Assembly: GCF_027596085.1 (NCBI RefSeq)
Contig: NC_072467.1
Coordinates: 26,695,734-26,759,733, forward strand
Direction: 5' to 3'
Length of the DNA stretch: 64,000 bases
Source of the DNA: Anoplopoma fimbria
Taxonomy: Eukaryota > Chordata > Actinopteri > Perciformes > Anoplopomatidae
Position numbers and translations under genes: made by a program. Shown here piece after piece: positions 1 through 15,506 of the stretch. Below the pieces are notes generated by a model that made no database searches, was not told the DNA's origin, and saw nothing but the letters and a program-made list of their open reading frames with translations. Within the stretch, counting starts at the first letter, position 1. Each line of letters opens with the position of its first letter.

Positions 1-2118
<2,118 letters not shown>

Positions 2119-2377
2119 TAGTTTCACTTGGAGATTAATGAAATGTCCCCCCCGAGTGACGGAGGACATGCAGGATGAACAGCCACCGTGGGTTTTGAAC
2201 TCGCCGTGCGTTGATGAGCGAGAACAGGAGGTCATGTAATTGACTCTCGATGTGATTACAGCAGAGGCCAATCAGACTCTGATTAAAACGTTATCGCACC
2301 CAAGAGCTCCGACATTAATGGGATTGTAAAGGGTGCGTTTGAAATTCATCAGCTGTAACATGCAAGTTTGAGATCAG

Positions 2378-2499
<122 letters not shown>

Positions 2500-3470
2500 A
2501 CTCTTCTCTTAGATCACTTGTGTGATGATGCTTTAAGAAGAGAGCAAAATAAAAGGTTTGTGGTGCGTCTGACGGTAAAATCTTTGTCTTTTACGACCCC
2601 GAGATTACTTCCTATTCATCAAAAAACGAGGGGTGTTACGTTTTAAAAACCAAAATTGATCTAAACCTTCAATTTTGACTTTCGAAATCAAAAGCCAGTC
2701 TGTTCTCGCTCCAAACACTTTCGTCCAGGAGAATGTGGTTTGCGTGCCACGTCGGATGTCAGTCAACTGTATCTCGTTAGTTAGGTGAGTCGTTAGTTTA
2801 GGTTTAGAGCGTGGTTGCCGTTGGTTTTGGCACATAAAACAGATGATCAGTTTTGATGTGTTTTCTTTCTCCTGTCACATTCTCTGTGGCCTTGATTTCC
2901 ACTGCAATAGATAACTTCTCCTCAATGGAAACAGAACAATCATGGCTAGAAATAGAGAGAACTCAAATATGTCTTTTGTGCAGAATAATACAGTTAAAAT
3001 GCCATAAATCATAAAAAAAGAAGGAAAAAAGTTCAATATCTTTGATAATTTATTTTACAAACATTTGAAAACAATGGAATCTATATATGCAACATTTTTT
3101 CCCAAGTGTTACATATGGTGGAAACAAATGGAATTGAACTATTTACATTTCTACAACCTCTACTTCCAGCCTCTCCTCTCCGCTCTGTGTTCAGCAGCCT
3201 GCAGTTCAGTACCAGATTGAAATAATCTGTTGGTCTCAGATGAATCAATCATGGCTTCTTCAGAATTAAATGTTTTTCACAGAATCTGGTTATTTCACAT
3301 TGTTTATTCAGGGAGATTTTTCAATGAGACATGTTTAAAATGTTTTGGTTTTTTTTGAAGCTCTGTTTCAGTAAAAACATTTTCCTCTATGTCTGAGCTC
3401 CAATGAGCCTCATGTTTCAGCTCATGTTTCCTCTCCTTCCTCTGCATCTGTAACCGGGTTCATGACCTGG

Positions 3471-4114
3471 ACGCTGCATGTTTACCTGTGACGCTGCATG
3501 TTTACCTGTGACGCTACATGTTTACCTGTGACGCATGTTTACCTGTGACGCTGTGTTTACCTGTGACGTTTACTGCATGTTTACCTGTGACGCTGCATGT
3601 TTACCTGTGACGCTGCATGTTTACCTGTGACGCTGCATGTTTACCTGTGACGCTGCATGTTTACCTGTGTTTACCTGCACGCTTTCATGTTTACCTGTGA
3701 CGCTGCATGTTTACCTGTGACGCTGCATGTTTACCTGTGACGCTGCATGTTTACCTGTGACGCTGCATGTTTACCTGTGACGCTGCATGTTTACCTGTGA
3801 CGCTGCATGTTTACCTGTGACGCTGCATGTTTACCTGTGACGCTGCATGTTTACCTGGACGCTACATGTTTACCTGTGACGCTGCATGTTTACCTGTGAC
3901 GCTGCATGTTTACCTGTGACGCTGCATGTTTACCTGTGACGCTGCATGTTTACGCTGCCTGCGCTGCATGTTTACCTGTGACGCTGCATGTTTACCTGTG
4001 ACGCTGCATGTTTACCTGTGACGCTGCATGTTTACCTGTGACGCTGCATGTTTACCTGTGACGCTGCATGTTTACCTGTGACGCTGCATGTTTACCTGTG
4101 ACGCTGCATGTTTA
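3471..4114 (+). repeat. 20-bp minisatellite, about 32 units
   Basis: Tandem array of the unit acgctgcatgtttacctgtg, mostly perfect. A few units are shortened or altered, for example near 3511-3570, 3667-3690, 3857 and 3952-3966. Each unit contains TGTTTAC, a forkhead-factor core. On the minus strand it contains CACAGGTAAACA, which looks like a 5' splice site. There is no open frame with protein similarity. Confidence 0.98.
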
Positions 4115-4238
4115 ACCTTTGTGTGTAAATGGAAGCAGCAGTAATCGTGAAGAATGGCTGTGATAGAAGCGTTTTAAAAAGCTTCATATTAATAACGAGA
4201 CGCTGTGCAGAGAGCAGCTGTGGCTCCTCTGTGGGATC

Positions 4239-4359
<121 letters not shown>

Positions 4360-4879
4360 CTTTTATATCAACAGGAATGAGGCGTGATGGTATGAAGCCT
4401 CTGCAGGAGTCTACCCGATCAGAGGTTGCATTTATTAGAGCTGATTAGCTTATAATGAGTGGATTGTTGGAAAGCACTTCTTTTGTTGAACATTCTGTTG
4501 TTTTTATTAAATTATCTTTCTCACCCGACAGATGACTCATTAAAAAAAAAAAAAAAAAAAGTATTTAAGCTCCTGGTGTGAAAAGCCTCATCGTGTCTCT
4601 ATATTAATTAGACTCGTAACTGTTTCTTATCACAGCTACTATCACATCCCTTAAAGGAGAACTCCATCCATTTTCCCATCTGAGTCTGTTTACAGGTGTT
4701 GGGGAGTTCGACTTCATCTCCACTTCAGGCTACATTAGCCGCTAACTAACGGTCAAGTTGCATTGTGGGTTATGTAGGCACCTGGTTGTGTCCTTGGAAG
4801 AAGAATGTGCAGAAAATATGATATATGTGGTTCAGCTGCCTGCATTGACTCAATTTTTAACTGTCCATGGTGAGTCTAT

Positions 4880-5345
4880 GCTATAGAAATGCAAACTCTT
4901 ATTTTGCCCAGGAGATCGCTTTTCGCGGCTTATGGTTCGTATGTTATCTCGCGAAAAGTTATTACTACTTTTTGTTGCTTTTTCCAGCAACAGGTGTCAA
5001 TTTCCGCAGGTTACACGTATAAAGTCTTTTCAAAATAAACTTCCGTCTTCACAGGAAACAAAACTACTTATTGAGGTTTAGGAAAAGATCATCGTTTGTG
5101 TCGAAATAACTACGGAAGGAAGGTGACAAATAATCAACGTTGATTTTTTTTTTTGTATCACACGGTCAACGGACGGCGGCTCCTGGCTGAAATCAAGTTT
5201 GTTAGACCCTTGCATCATTTCCTTAGCCTAACCAACGACTTTTGTTGCCTAAACTTAACTAAGTTGTTTCCTGGAAAGACGGAAGATTATTTTGAAAAGA
5301 CCATTTGCATTTAACAAGCTGCATTTCAAACTGTTACTGGACCCC
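4880..5345. repeat. Dispersed repeat (TTGCCTAAACC-type), degraded copy
   Basis: Shares phrases with segments near 17.0, 18.4, 19.2, 24.8, 42.1 and 47.2 kb: ttcgtatgttatct, ttcaaaataaacttcc, gtcttcacaggaaac, gaggtttagg and ttgttgcctaaac. The element class is not recognised. It seems partly palindromic, since both ...ataaacttccgtctt... and its reverse complement occur. Confidence 0.5.
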
Positions 5346-5679
5346 GTCGGAAAAAGTAAGATATTATACAAACAGCTGTATGAGGATAAGTAAAGGGCTT
5401 CCATAATGATGACTTCTACTTTTGATGCTTCTTCTGATTATACTTGTATTTAAAGCAGCAGTGTGTAGGATTTAGTGGCATCTAGTGGTGAGGTTGCAGA
5501 CTGCATCCATCTGAATACCCATCCGCTCAGTCCTCCTTTTGTAATCTTGTAAAGAACTTCGTGGCCTTCAGGTGACATGAAACTGAAAAGGCTCTCTCTA
5601 GATCCAGTGTTTGGTTTGTCCGTTCGGGGCTCCTGTAGAAGCATGGCGGACTCCGTGAAGAGGACCTGCTCCCTATGTA

Positions 5680-5906
5680 CAGTACCAGTCAAAGGTTTGG
5701 ACACACCTTCTCATTCAACTACTTTGAAGAATCTAAAATATAAAACATATTCTGGTTTGTTGAGCATTTGTTTGTTTACCACATAATTCCATATGTGTTC
5801 CTTCATAGTTTGGATGTCTTCAATATTAATCTACAATGTAGAAAAAAATGAAAAAAAATAAAAACCATTGAATGAGAAGGTGTGTCCTACCTTTTGACTG
5901 GTACTG
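5680..5906 (+). mobile_element. Tc1-like MITE, copy 1 (227 bp)
   Basis: Begins cagtaccagtcaaaggtttg and ends with the inverse (cttttgactggtactg). It is flanked by TA on both sides, as for Tc1/mariner elements. It has no open reading frame of note and so is non-autonomous. Internal inverted repeats extend through cacaccttctcattcaa / ttgaatgagaaggtgt. Confidence 0.93.
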
Positions 5907-6139
5907 TATTTTTCAAATTAAAGCTATAAATATTAGAAGCTTAATTTGTGGCCTATATTACATTTTTGTAACAATCACATTTTGCCCATAAAATACCCAA
6001 AATGAAACTTTGTTGACATCAGGTTTTTCCCAAAAAGCACTCATGTGAACCTACTTTTTTTTGTTTATATGATTTAAGAGGCACATTACATAATTATAGC
6101 CAATGCAGTGAACATCTGATCCAATTGTTATATCAATTA

Positions 6140-6318
6140 CAGTACCAGTCAAAAGTTTGGACACACCTTCTCATTCAACTACTTTGAAGAATCTAAAATA
6201 TAAAACATATTCTGGTTTGTTGAGCATTTGTTTGTTTACCACATAATTCCATATGTGTTCCTTCATAGTTTGAAAAACATTGAATGAGAAGGTGTTTCCA
6301 AACTTTTGACTGGTACTG
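6140..6318 (+). mobile_element. Tc1-like MITE, copy 2 (179 bp)
   Basis: Same ends and same orientation as the copy at 5680, with TA on both sides. Its first ~133 bp differ from copy 1 by one base. It lacks about 48 bp of the internal part present in copy 1. Confidence 0.93.
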
Positions 6319-6943
6319 TAGATATGAAGGAATCCTTCTAAGCTGACGAAAACACAACAATTCAACTTCAATCTGAGAGGACCTGTGACAGGAGGAGAGG
6401 TGGAGGAGAAACTAATGAGGACAACAACATGTGAAAAGGAAAGAAGGAGATAGAAGAGGAGGAAAGGAGCTGGTAAAGGAAAAAAGGACACAGATGTTAA
6501 AAGGAAGGAGAGAATAAAGAAGAAGTGGAGGAGGTGTGACGGCGTTGGAGAAGAAAAGGAGCCGATATCGAGTGAAAGGAGGAAACACATCTGTAAACTT
6601 TGACTTCCTGCGTCCACTGATGATGTCATCCAGCTGCTGAGACTGATGTTGCCGATGTCACACAGATTATAACGGGTGCAACACGACACAGGATCTCTGC
6701 CGCAGACCCCCTGTGCAACCCGTCTCCATGACAACAGCTGCAGAGCTCCCAGCGGCTTGAGAACAGATGGTTAAAAAAATAATGTGATCCCCCGGAGAGG
6801 AGTGGAGCTGGTCTGCAGCTGCAGGTGTGTGTGTTAACCTGGAAGTGGGCGGAGCTACGAGACTGATGACCATCTGTGATGTCACAAGCGGGTCGTCTGG
6901 GCTGCTGGGAGTTTGTTCCACCTCCAACTAATGATTTTAACAG

Positions 6944-7090
<147 letters not shown>

Positions 7091-7104
7091 ACATTGATTT
7101 TTCA

Positions 7105-7735
7105 TAGAGAAGCTTGAGAAGGAAAGGGGGAGTTATAGAAGGGAAAAGAGGAGGTATAGTGGAAGAAAGGAGGAGATGGAGAAAGAGAGGAGGAGAAGAG
7201 GATGTATGGAGAAGGAAAGGGGAGGTAGAGGAGAACATTTAGAGGAAGAAAGGGGGAGGTATAGATGATATGAAGGTGGGAGAAAAGAGGGGGTGGAGAA
7301 AGAGAAGAGGATGTATAGAGGAGGGAAGAGGAGGCAGATAAGGGAAAAGTTGTTGTAGTAAATGAGGTCGAGAACCTATGGTGGAAAAAGGAGCAGGTCT
7401 TAGAGGAGCTGGAGAGGGAAAGGGGGAGGTAGAGGAGGGGAAAGAGGCGAACTAGATGATGAGGAAAGGGTGAGGTATAGAAGGATTGGGGGAGGTAAAA
7501 GAGTGATGGAGAAGGTCGAGAAGAAAAGGAGGAGGAGAGGAGAACGTATAGAGGAGTCAAGGAGGAGGTAGAGGAGGATAGCAGGACGTATAGAATAGGA
7601 AAGGGGGAGATAGGGAATGGAAAAAGAGGAGTTGTAGGAAAAGATGAGGTCAAGGAAAACGTATAGAGGAGTCAAGGAGGAGGTAGAGAAAGAGGAAAAA
7701 GGGGAGGTAGAGGAGGAAAGTGAGTGTGTATGTGT
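7105..7735 (+). repeat. Purine-rich degenerate tandem tract
   Basis: About 630 bp of mostly A and G on the + strand, built of variants of ggaggtagaggagg and gaaaggggag. It is the reverse complement of the unit in the pyrimidine tracts at 29.6, 31.5 and 32.7 kb. No protein is inferred. Confidence 0.85.
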
Positions 7736-8825
7736 TGAAATAGTGTTGACTTTAAAGGGACATTCCACTGATTCTACTTAATAGGACGAGTTGTCTGATC
7801 AGTTACTGGCCTTTAGTTATCAACCTGTGAAAACAGAAACATTCACTCAAGAACTCAAGTTACACATTTATTTATGCATTTATATCAATTAATCGTGAAA
7901 GAGAGACATCACACATTTTTTTGTAATGTTTCTTCACTCTTCTTCTTCCATTACTCGCTCCGGCAGCAGAGGGATGTTCAGTCGCTGCTCTCCTCTTTCC
8001 ATTCTTCCAGATGAAGATCAGCCGATCCTCTGGACCAGAACTCTGCGACGGCTGTTAAAAAAAAACCGTCTCAGAGCTACAACCTTGTTTTTCCCCCCCG
8101 GTTTGCCTCCGTAATGAACCCAGGTGGGCTGACTTGTAGATGCTTGTCTCCACCAGGCCGAGCCGGGCCGCTCTGGACCGCTCTGTGCCGGTCCAGCTGG
8201 CAGATGAAGAGTCATCGACCTCATTGGCTATCAGAATGTGTCTCAGATAAGAGGACCATTTACATAATATGCAAAAAAGATTTCCTGGAACTTCCCCGTC
8301 TCAGTCGCCCACCCGATCACACTTCACTAGGACTATCGAAACCTCTTTAAGTAATCATATCCTCTGCTCGGTTAATCCTATTAAACACAGATTAAATATC
8401 TTTTCTTGTCCGTTTGCCTTTGAAGTCTTTGAACTCTCTTCCATCAGCTGCTGACGTTTTTTTCTTCTTCCTATAAAGCCTCGACCTCCTCTAAGCTCAG
8501 CTGATACTGATGCTTTTACCTGTTTTTTTACGGACAGAGAACAGGTAGAAAGATGACACCGATTAAACAGCTCTGTCACTGGAAACTGTGTCAATGTCCA
8601 TGTTGGAACTCGTTGGTTTCTGTCTCCATTTCCAGTATGTGGGGCGATGGAGTAACCCTCATGGGTGAAAACCCACTTCTTTAAATGTGCTGTGGAAAGA
8701 AAACTGCTTTCACTGTGACGTTTGTTGCTGATGATGATCTATGATATATAAAAAGTTTCAAGTCTTCTTCAATAAAGCATGATGTTCATTTTGTAAATTA
8801 TGGTCCCACTGAGAGAAAATAAACA

Positions 8826-9338
8826 GGCGGCAACCTTCTGAAAAGTGAAGCCGATGCTTCATGTCTTAAAGCTGCATTCTCTCTCCTGTCCATCAGGGGG
8901 CGACTCCTCTGGTTGTATAGAAGTCTATGAGAAAATGACTCTACTTCTCTCTTGATTTATTCCCTCAGTAAACATTGTAAACATGAGTTTATGGTCTCAA
9001 TCTCTAGTTTCAAGTCTTCTTCAATACAGCATGATGTTCATTTAGTAAATGATGCTCCATTTAGAGTCAAACAGACCATAAAGCAGGGGATGCTTTAGGG
9101 CGGGGCTACTATGATTGACAGGTCCACACCAGAGCCCCATACGGCTTCTTTATGCCACTCCTCCTCAGTCCAAATATGATAACTTCTGTTTACTGGTTGT
9201 AAAAAAAAAATAGACCAAGATGGCTGTAATCCACGATGGCGATGGCCAAAACGACGAACTTGAGGCTTCAAAACATCAGTCCACAACCAATGGTTTACGT
9301 CACTATGACTACTTCAAATTCTTATATACAGTCTATGG
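8826..9338 (+). repeat. CT repeat, copy 1
   Basis: Starts ggcggcaacc, ends cttatatacagtctatgg. The CTCF-like block is at 8890-8903 (CCATCAGGGGGCGA), with a GC-box (gggcggggct) at 9098-9107. A diverged partial copy of the core (gtcttcttcaataaagcatg...) lies just upstream at about 8750-8815. No open reading frame; the class is unknown and no clear target duplication was found. Confidence 0.9.
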
Positions 9339-10104
9339 TTACAGCCTAAAGATGGAGGTTATGGATAAGAAAGATAATCATCTGTTTTGACCGAGGACTC
9401 AGAGCATCTGTTTGGTTTCAAGAAGTTAATTCTCTTGTGCCGTCTCTGGAAATTTTAGTCTTTACCTTTTCACTTTGTAAAGTCTGGAAACATTTTGAGG
9501 AGAACAGCAGGAACTGCTAGAAGTGGGGAAAAATAAAAAAAACAGCGCTCCAGGACACATTCAGGAACCCGCTGTCAGCTCAGAGAAAAAGCGCTTTCAC
9601 TGATGTCTTTTTCTCTCTATGGCTGGATCACGCTGTGCCGACTCATCTCACAGGTTCTCTCATCTGAATCCGGAGGTAGAGAAAGAAGGCGAGGTGAACA
9701 AGATGTTGGAAAAAAGATTGGTAGACAGAGACAGAGTGGGATGGATTTAATAAATTTCTTTACATTCATGATGTGTCGGACAACTGTTTTTTATAAATTA
9801 TCTTCATCATTATTTGGGTTATTATTCCTACAATGCTCTGCAGACGTTCTGCTGGACCAGCGTTTATTTGGTTTTTGTGATATGGAAGGAATTGTCCCCA
9901 CACCTGCTACAATATAGATCAATTATCTTTCAGTTTATTTCATTAAGTGTTCAAGAATAAGACGATGACAGATGTCTCAAATAAGAAGTTTCCATTATGG
10001 GACATTTTGGATGGTTTTGTTTGACCAACAGTGCTACAGGCTTCCAGTTAATATACATTAAAAAGGTAGTTACATTTATAAAATACGATGTATAGTTAAA
10101 CTAG

Positions 10105-10350
10105 AAGGGCCCTCGGAGATCGCAGTCCTCCACCAAGGCTGTTCCCATAGGTATTAAATAATGCTCGTATCCACCTTGTAATCCGGATCCGCCCTAAAAT
10201 ATAATGAGTTCTTTCTTATGCAATGCTGCACCCATCCACCAAGTGTCACGACAATCGAGCAAGTCCTTTATCTGTAACCCTGCTGACAAACAGACAAACA
10301 AACCATCAAACTGAAATGAGAATGTCCTTGGCGGAGGGAAAAATAATGCA
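10105..10350 (+). repeat. LINE-like 3' fragment (probable)
   Basis: Contains phrases common in a fish LINE 3' region: agggccctcggagatcgcag, aatccggatccgccctaaaa, gacaaacagacaaacaaacc and cttggcggagg. Family recognised from memory only. Confidence 0.5.
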
Positions 10351-10700
10351 GAAAGTCTCCAGCCTTTTCGACTCGTGATTCCTGACAAAGAACATTTTCT
10401 AGTTTTGGCTGCTTGTCACATCTCGGATGTCTAGACTGTAAGTTGTTATCTGTTCCACAAAACAGACATTTCCCCTCTGAACTAATCAGATGGTTTCATT
10501 TAAATACTGTCTGTAGCCCAAAGAGGTAAAATGATCAAATACTTCCTAACAAAAACAAAGATTAAAGAAAACAAATTTGTGTACCAGAAGTTTTTTTTTT
10601 TTAACTTCTTTCCTCTCCCATTAATCAACTCACAAACCCTCAGATTTATCTGGTGACCCTTTTTAAATGGTTCGCTGGGAACCGCTTTACTTAACAAGCC

Positions 10701-11128
10701 GGCAACCTCTAGTTCTGAAAAGTGAATGATTATTTCACCTTAAAGCTGCATTCTCTCCCTGTCCATCAGGGGGCGACTCCTCTGGTTGTATAGAAGTCTA
10801 TGAGAAAATGACTCTACTTCTCTCTTGATTTATTCCCTCAGTAAACATTGTAAACATGAGTTTATGGTCTCAATCTCTAGTTTCAAGTCTTCTTCAATAC
10901 AGCATGATGTTCATTTAGTAAATGATGCTCCATTTAGAGTCAAACAGACCATAAAGCAGGGGATGCTTTAGGGCGGGGCTACCCACTGATTGACAGGTCG
11001 ACACCAGAGACGTATACGGCGTCACTCCAAGACATTCAAAACGCCATACTTGTGGTTTCAAAACGTCAGTCCACAAACCAATGGGTGACATCACAATGAC
11101 TAAATCCACTTCTTATATACAGTCTATG
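10701..11128 (+). repeat. CT repeat, copy 2
   Basis: Starts ggcaacctctagttctgaaa, ends tcttatatacagtctatg. The CTCF-like block is at 10763-10776. The core reads the same as copy 1 by eye from the CTCF-like block to the GC-box. Confidence 0.9.
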
Positions 11129-11981
11129 AACTAAACTACCTAACTGTATTTAAATTGGTAAAAAGTAGCTCCAAATGCAGCAGCTACAACAGTAACATAC
11201 TGCTTCAACATTGATGCATCAGTATTAACAGTCTAACGATGTCATAAATGATCACTGGTGATGTTTTTAGAAGGAAGTGTTTGATAGAGCAGCTGTTTTT
11301 GAGCTGCGAGTAGAAACCAATGGGCTTTGAGCGGAGAGTCACAGACAGAAAGTATCTAGAAATGTTGTTTTTAGTCTTAATTGTTGAAAGTAATTAAATA
11401 TAAGGTTCATGTTCATTATCTTATTAAGCTGCATTGTATATTTGTTTACATTTGTTTCCAATTCTTTGCCAATTTTGAGACGTTATGCTAATCCACAGTG
11501 ATACTGCCAATACCGGCGACGATGTTAATATAAGTAAAAGAAAGTTCAAATAAATTGTCTGCCAGAGTTCTGCTGAAAATGCCACCAGAGTGTGCTGGTA
11601 AGGGGGGGGAACAGCAGGACTCACCGCTCTGAACATTGCCACCGCCGCTCCGTTGAGCCGAGAGCTTCCCCTCCAGGAGAACTGGGATCCTCCCGCTCTC
11701 TCTCTGGTTCCACAGCCGGCTGACTCCTGTTTGAACTCCTCTCCGTCTGAGGAGGCCCCCCCCCCCCCCAAAGCTAAATTCAGCTCCGCAGCTGCTAATT
11801 ATGTTCTATCTCCAAATACAAAGTGAACAGATGTTGGTTTGAAAAGCTGCGTCGTCGTCTGTCGGCCGATAGCGCGGCTCGTCGGAGGGGTTTCTGAGAG
11901 CGGCTCTTTTGTTTGTTTGTTCTCTCGAGGTGTCATTTGTCGTTGACTTGAGGCTGAACAGTTCAAGATAATCACTGTGAC

Positions 11982-12029
11982 GAGAGGAGCTCTGAGAGGA
12001 GCTCTGAGAGGAGCTCTGAGAGGAGCTCA
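11982..12029 (+). repeat. 12-bp tandem repeat, 4 units
   Basis: Four units of gagaggagctct, the last ending in a. Confidence 0.95.
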
Positions 12030-12937
12030 AGAGTTTAAGACCTGGAGACGGAGAAACATCCGAACAATGAAGGAGTTACACAACCTTCACCAGGAGACGT
12101 TCTTTAAGGGACTAAACTAGATTTTCAATATCCAGTAATCAATATTCAAACTTACCTGACAACATTTGGGAAGCCATGTAGGAGAAATTCAAACTGTAGA
12201 AGAGCTTCAACTGTAAAACCATCTATGAAGAAAATAAATGGCACCTGAAACAGCTGTTTCACCTGTTTTCATGAACAGTAAATAAAGTAAGATTCTTGTT
12301 ATCTTAGAAGAAGAGAAAATAATACAACTTTTAGTTTTGGAAACGTTTTAAAAGTGTATTTAAAGAAAAGTGCTTTGTGTTTCCTGTGAGTATTGCTGTT
12401 AATGTGAAGCTGTAGTAGTAAAAACAATTTGGTTTGCATTAGCAGTAACTTTATACAGCATTTCATAAAACTGCAATTATATAAATATAACAATACTTTA
12501 ATCAGTGGGACATATGCTCGGTCACTATACCTCTTAATTTACATTTATTTAAATAAAAATCTTCAAGATTGACACTTTAAAGTTATTGTTTTGAGCTTTT
12601 ATTTTGAATATACATGAAGGCTACTTTGTTGCAGCCATTTGGCAAAAACATCCTAATAATACCATCAAAAGAAAAAATCACAAGTGTTCAGAAATGTTCT
12701 TTATTCTTATTATTCTTCCGTTAGTTTTAGAAAATGAAAGCTAAAAATATTCATATGTGATAACTTCAGTCATCTGTTAGTAAACAGAGATCAGCTGATC
12801 GTCGGCGTTTATCTGCTTCCTCCTCGACTCTTTGATGTTTGAACACAGACGAAGTGTCACAGGAGAGTTCTCTTCTTCCTCCTCCTCTTCTTCTTTTCTC
12901 GGCAGCAAATTCTCCTCATTCAAACAGTTTTCAGTCA

Positions 12938-13045
<108 letters not shown>

Positions 13046-14991
13046 CAGATTAAATGGAGGATGTGATGGTGTTGTATTTTCCCTGACGTTGTGACAGATC
13101 AGTCGCTGTGGAAAGAACTCTCCCGTCTTTTATTTTTTTTCTCCTCCTCAGAAGAAGTGTGAAAGCCTGCAGGAGATAATCTGCTTTCCTTTCTCTTCAT
13201 CCTCTCCCATCTTTTTCCTCCCGGACATCTTCATCCCTCAAACTTCTTTCTTTCTTTCTCCCTCTTGTACGAGACGTCGTTACTTTACTGTCTCGCCTCA
13301 CTGTCGCCTGTTTTAAGTTGGTGCTTTTCATTTTTACCTTTTGCTTTCGTCCGTTCCAACCTTGTCCTGGTCGTCCAACTCTTTCCAAATCTCTCATTTA
13401 TTTATTTCCATTTTTCCATTTTATTCTATTATTTGGTTTCTGTCCTCCTGATCTGCATTCAGCTGGAGGAGTGGATGAATATTTCATGACGAGGGATGCC
13501 TCCACCTTTCCTCCGCCTCGAACAAGATACCAGAGCAGAAAATGAATCATTTGTGGAAAGCAGCTCACCTTTTCCTCGAACAAATAAAACACTTGTCATC
13601 CATTAGCGGCGGCCGATCGAACGACTGCAAGCACTCAAAGGAAAAGGCCTCACATTTGAAAAGGTTTGACTCAGGAGGTCAAGAACAAACTGCTCAAAGG
13701 AAAGGACAATGCTTATTTTCACGAATGCAAAAAAAAAAGGATTTATGTGAGAGATATTCATACAAAACCAATCAGATAGTTAAGTCATGTTTCTTTGCCA
13801 AACATATGATGAAAATGTCAAGCATTCAGCAAGAAAAAATGTCATTTGTATTGTTCTAAAGTTTCTCCGTCTGTTAAATTATGTTACAAGACTTGAGTGC
13901 AGTAATTGAGTGCACGAGTTTTCCAATCGTCCTCCTCCTCATCTTACTTAGTGAACAATCTGAGGCATCAGCAGAGGTTGACATCACCGTGACAACTAAA
14001 AGCCATCTAGACGGCCTTGATAGAGATAAGAGACAGAAACAGGAAGAACCAATAGGATCATATGTCTAACACAAACCACAGTCACTAAAATTCAACGTCC
14101 TCTCTTCACTTTGCCGAGATTGACCAAGCCAAAATCTACGTTTTTGTTTTTGTTTTAAAATAACTGAAAATAAGAAAAGTTTTTAGTTCATGGATATCAT
14201 TTTCATCGCTGTTTATCCAGTACAGAGATAGAGCCAGGATGTGTTTATCCTAGCTTAGCACAAAGACTTGAAGCAGGTGGAAACTGCTAGCCTAGCTCAC
14301 AAAATAGGAAAATCCAACTTCTCACAACAGCAAGCCTTTTTGATTTACACGTTAACAATAGAGTTAAGACACACCTCAAACCTGACGTAAGGCTGAACAT
14401 GTTCTTTTATTCAGCCTACTGTTTTCTTCATGAGTGATGTCGCTACCAGTCATTATTATTATGATGTATTTTTAAAGCTAACAAAAACGACAGACGGTTA
14501 AAAAGGACATTTTCTCTGTTTTTCTGAACATAACTGTTGACAGAGGCGCAGAAAAAAAGAAACCTTTGTTCCAATCTGTCTCTCAGTGCGTCCTCTTTGT
14601 TTAAAACGCTCTGGATAATTGGAGCTCTCTGGGTTTCCTGCAGCTGATGATGTATTCAGGGAAAGCTGCCTCCTCCGTCGCTCCCAGGACTCGGAGAAAG
14701 AAAGAAAGAAAGAAAAGGCTCCACAATGTGATCCTCGGTACACATTTGTCACTTTAACCGCACACCGGAGAAAAAAAAAGTGGTCCGCAGATTATTCTGA
14801 TTTATAATTTCCTGTCATTGAAATGCTACAGCCTTACCGGGGAGCGGCTGTGGGGATTTCAGTTTCCAATAATAAGATAACTGACTTTAAGTTTTATTTG
14901 AGGGGGTTTGCATCCATTTTGTCTCTATAAACACTTTGTATTAAAGCAGCAGCAGGAAATATTGTGTTTACATCAGCTGTAATTCAACCAA

Positions 14992-15506
14992 GGCGGCAAA
15001 AGTTCTGAAAAGTGAAGCCAATACTGAAGTGTCTTAAAGCTGCATTATTTCTACTGTCCATCAGGGGGCGACTCCTCTGGTTGTATAGAAGTCTATGAGA
15101 AAATGACTCTACTTCTCTCTTGATTTATTCCCTCAGTAAACATTGTAAACATGAGTTTATGGTCTCAATCTCTAGTTTCAAGTCTTCTTCAATACAGCAT
15201 GATGTTCATTTAGTAAATGATGCTCCATTTAGAGTCAAACAGACCATAATGGAGGGGATGCTTTAGGGCGGGGGCTACTGTGATTGACAGATCACTGTTG
15301 CTACCAGAGACGTATACGGCGTCTCTACGTCAATCCTCCACATTCCAAATATGGCCACTTCCTGTTCACTGGTTGCAAAAAAATGGCGACAGCCATAATC
15401 CAAGATGGCTGCGTCTAAATTGGTGAAATGAAGGCTTCAAGCGGCAGTCCCCAAACCAACGGGTGACGTCATGATAACTACGTCCACTTCTAATATACAA
15501 TCCGTG
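14992..15506 (+). repeat. CT repeat, copy 3
   Basis: CTCF-like block at 15058-15071. A perfect CRE-type TGACGTCA is at 15464-15471. It forms an inverted pair with copy 4, 847 bp away. Confidence 0.9.

Larger units (their letters stand above)
5452..6365 (+). repeat. Dispersed repeat (gtgtaggatttagtgg family), split by MITE insertion
   Basis: The left part (5452-5679) contains gtgtaggatttagtggcatc, tagtggtgaggttgca and agcatggcggactcc. A second copy in the other orientation is at 36335-36572. The left part stops at ctatgTA, and the expected continuation (TAgatatgaagg...gacgaaaacacaacaattc) resumes only at 6319. The 639 bp between are therefore an insertion. Recognition of the continuation rests partly on memory of the fish repeat family and partly on the second copy, which reads ctatgaagatac across the junction. 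Confidence 0.7.

Noticed and set aside
3471..4114. CRISPR-like array
   Set aside because: Units are contiguous without unique spacers, and the genome is vertebrate; it is a minisatellite.
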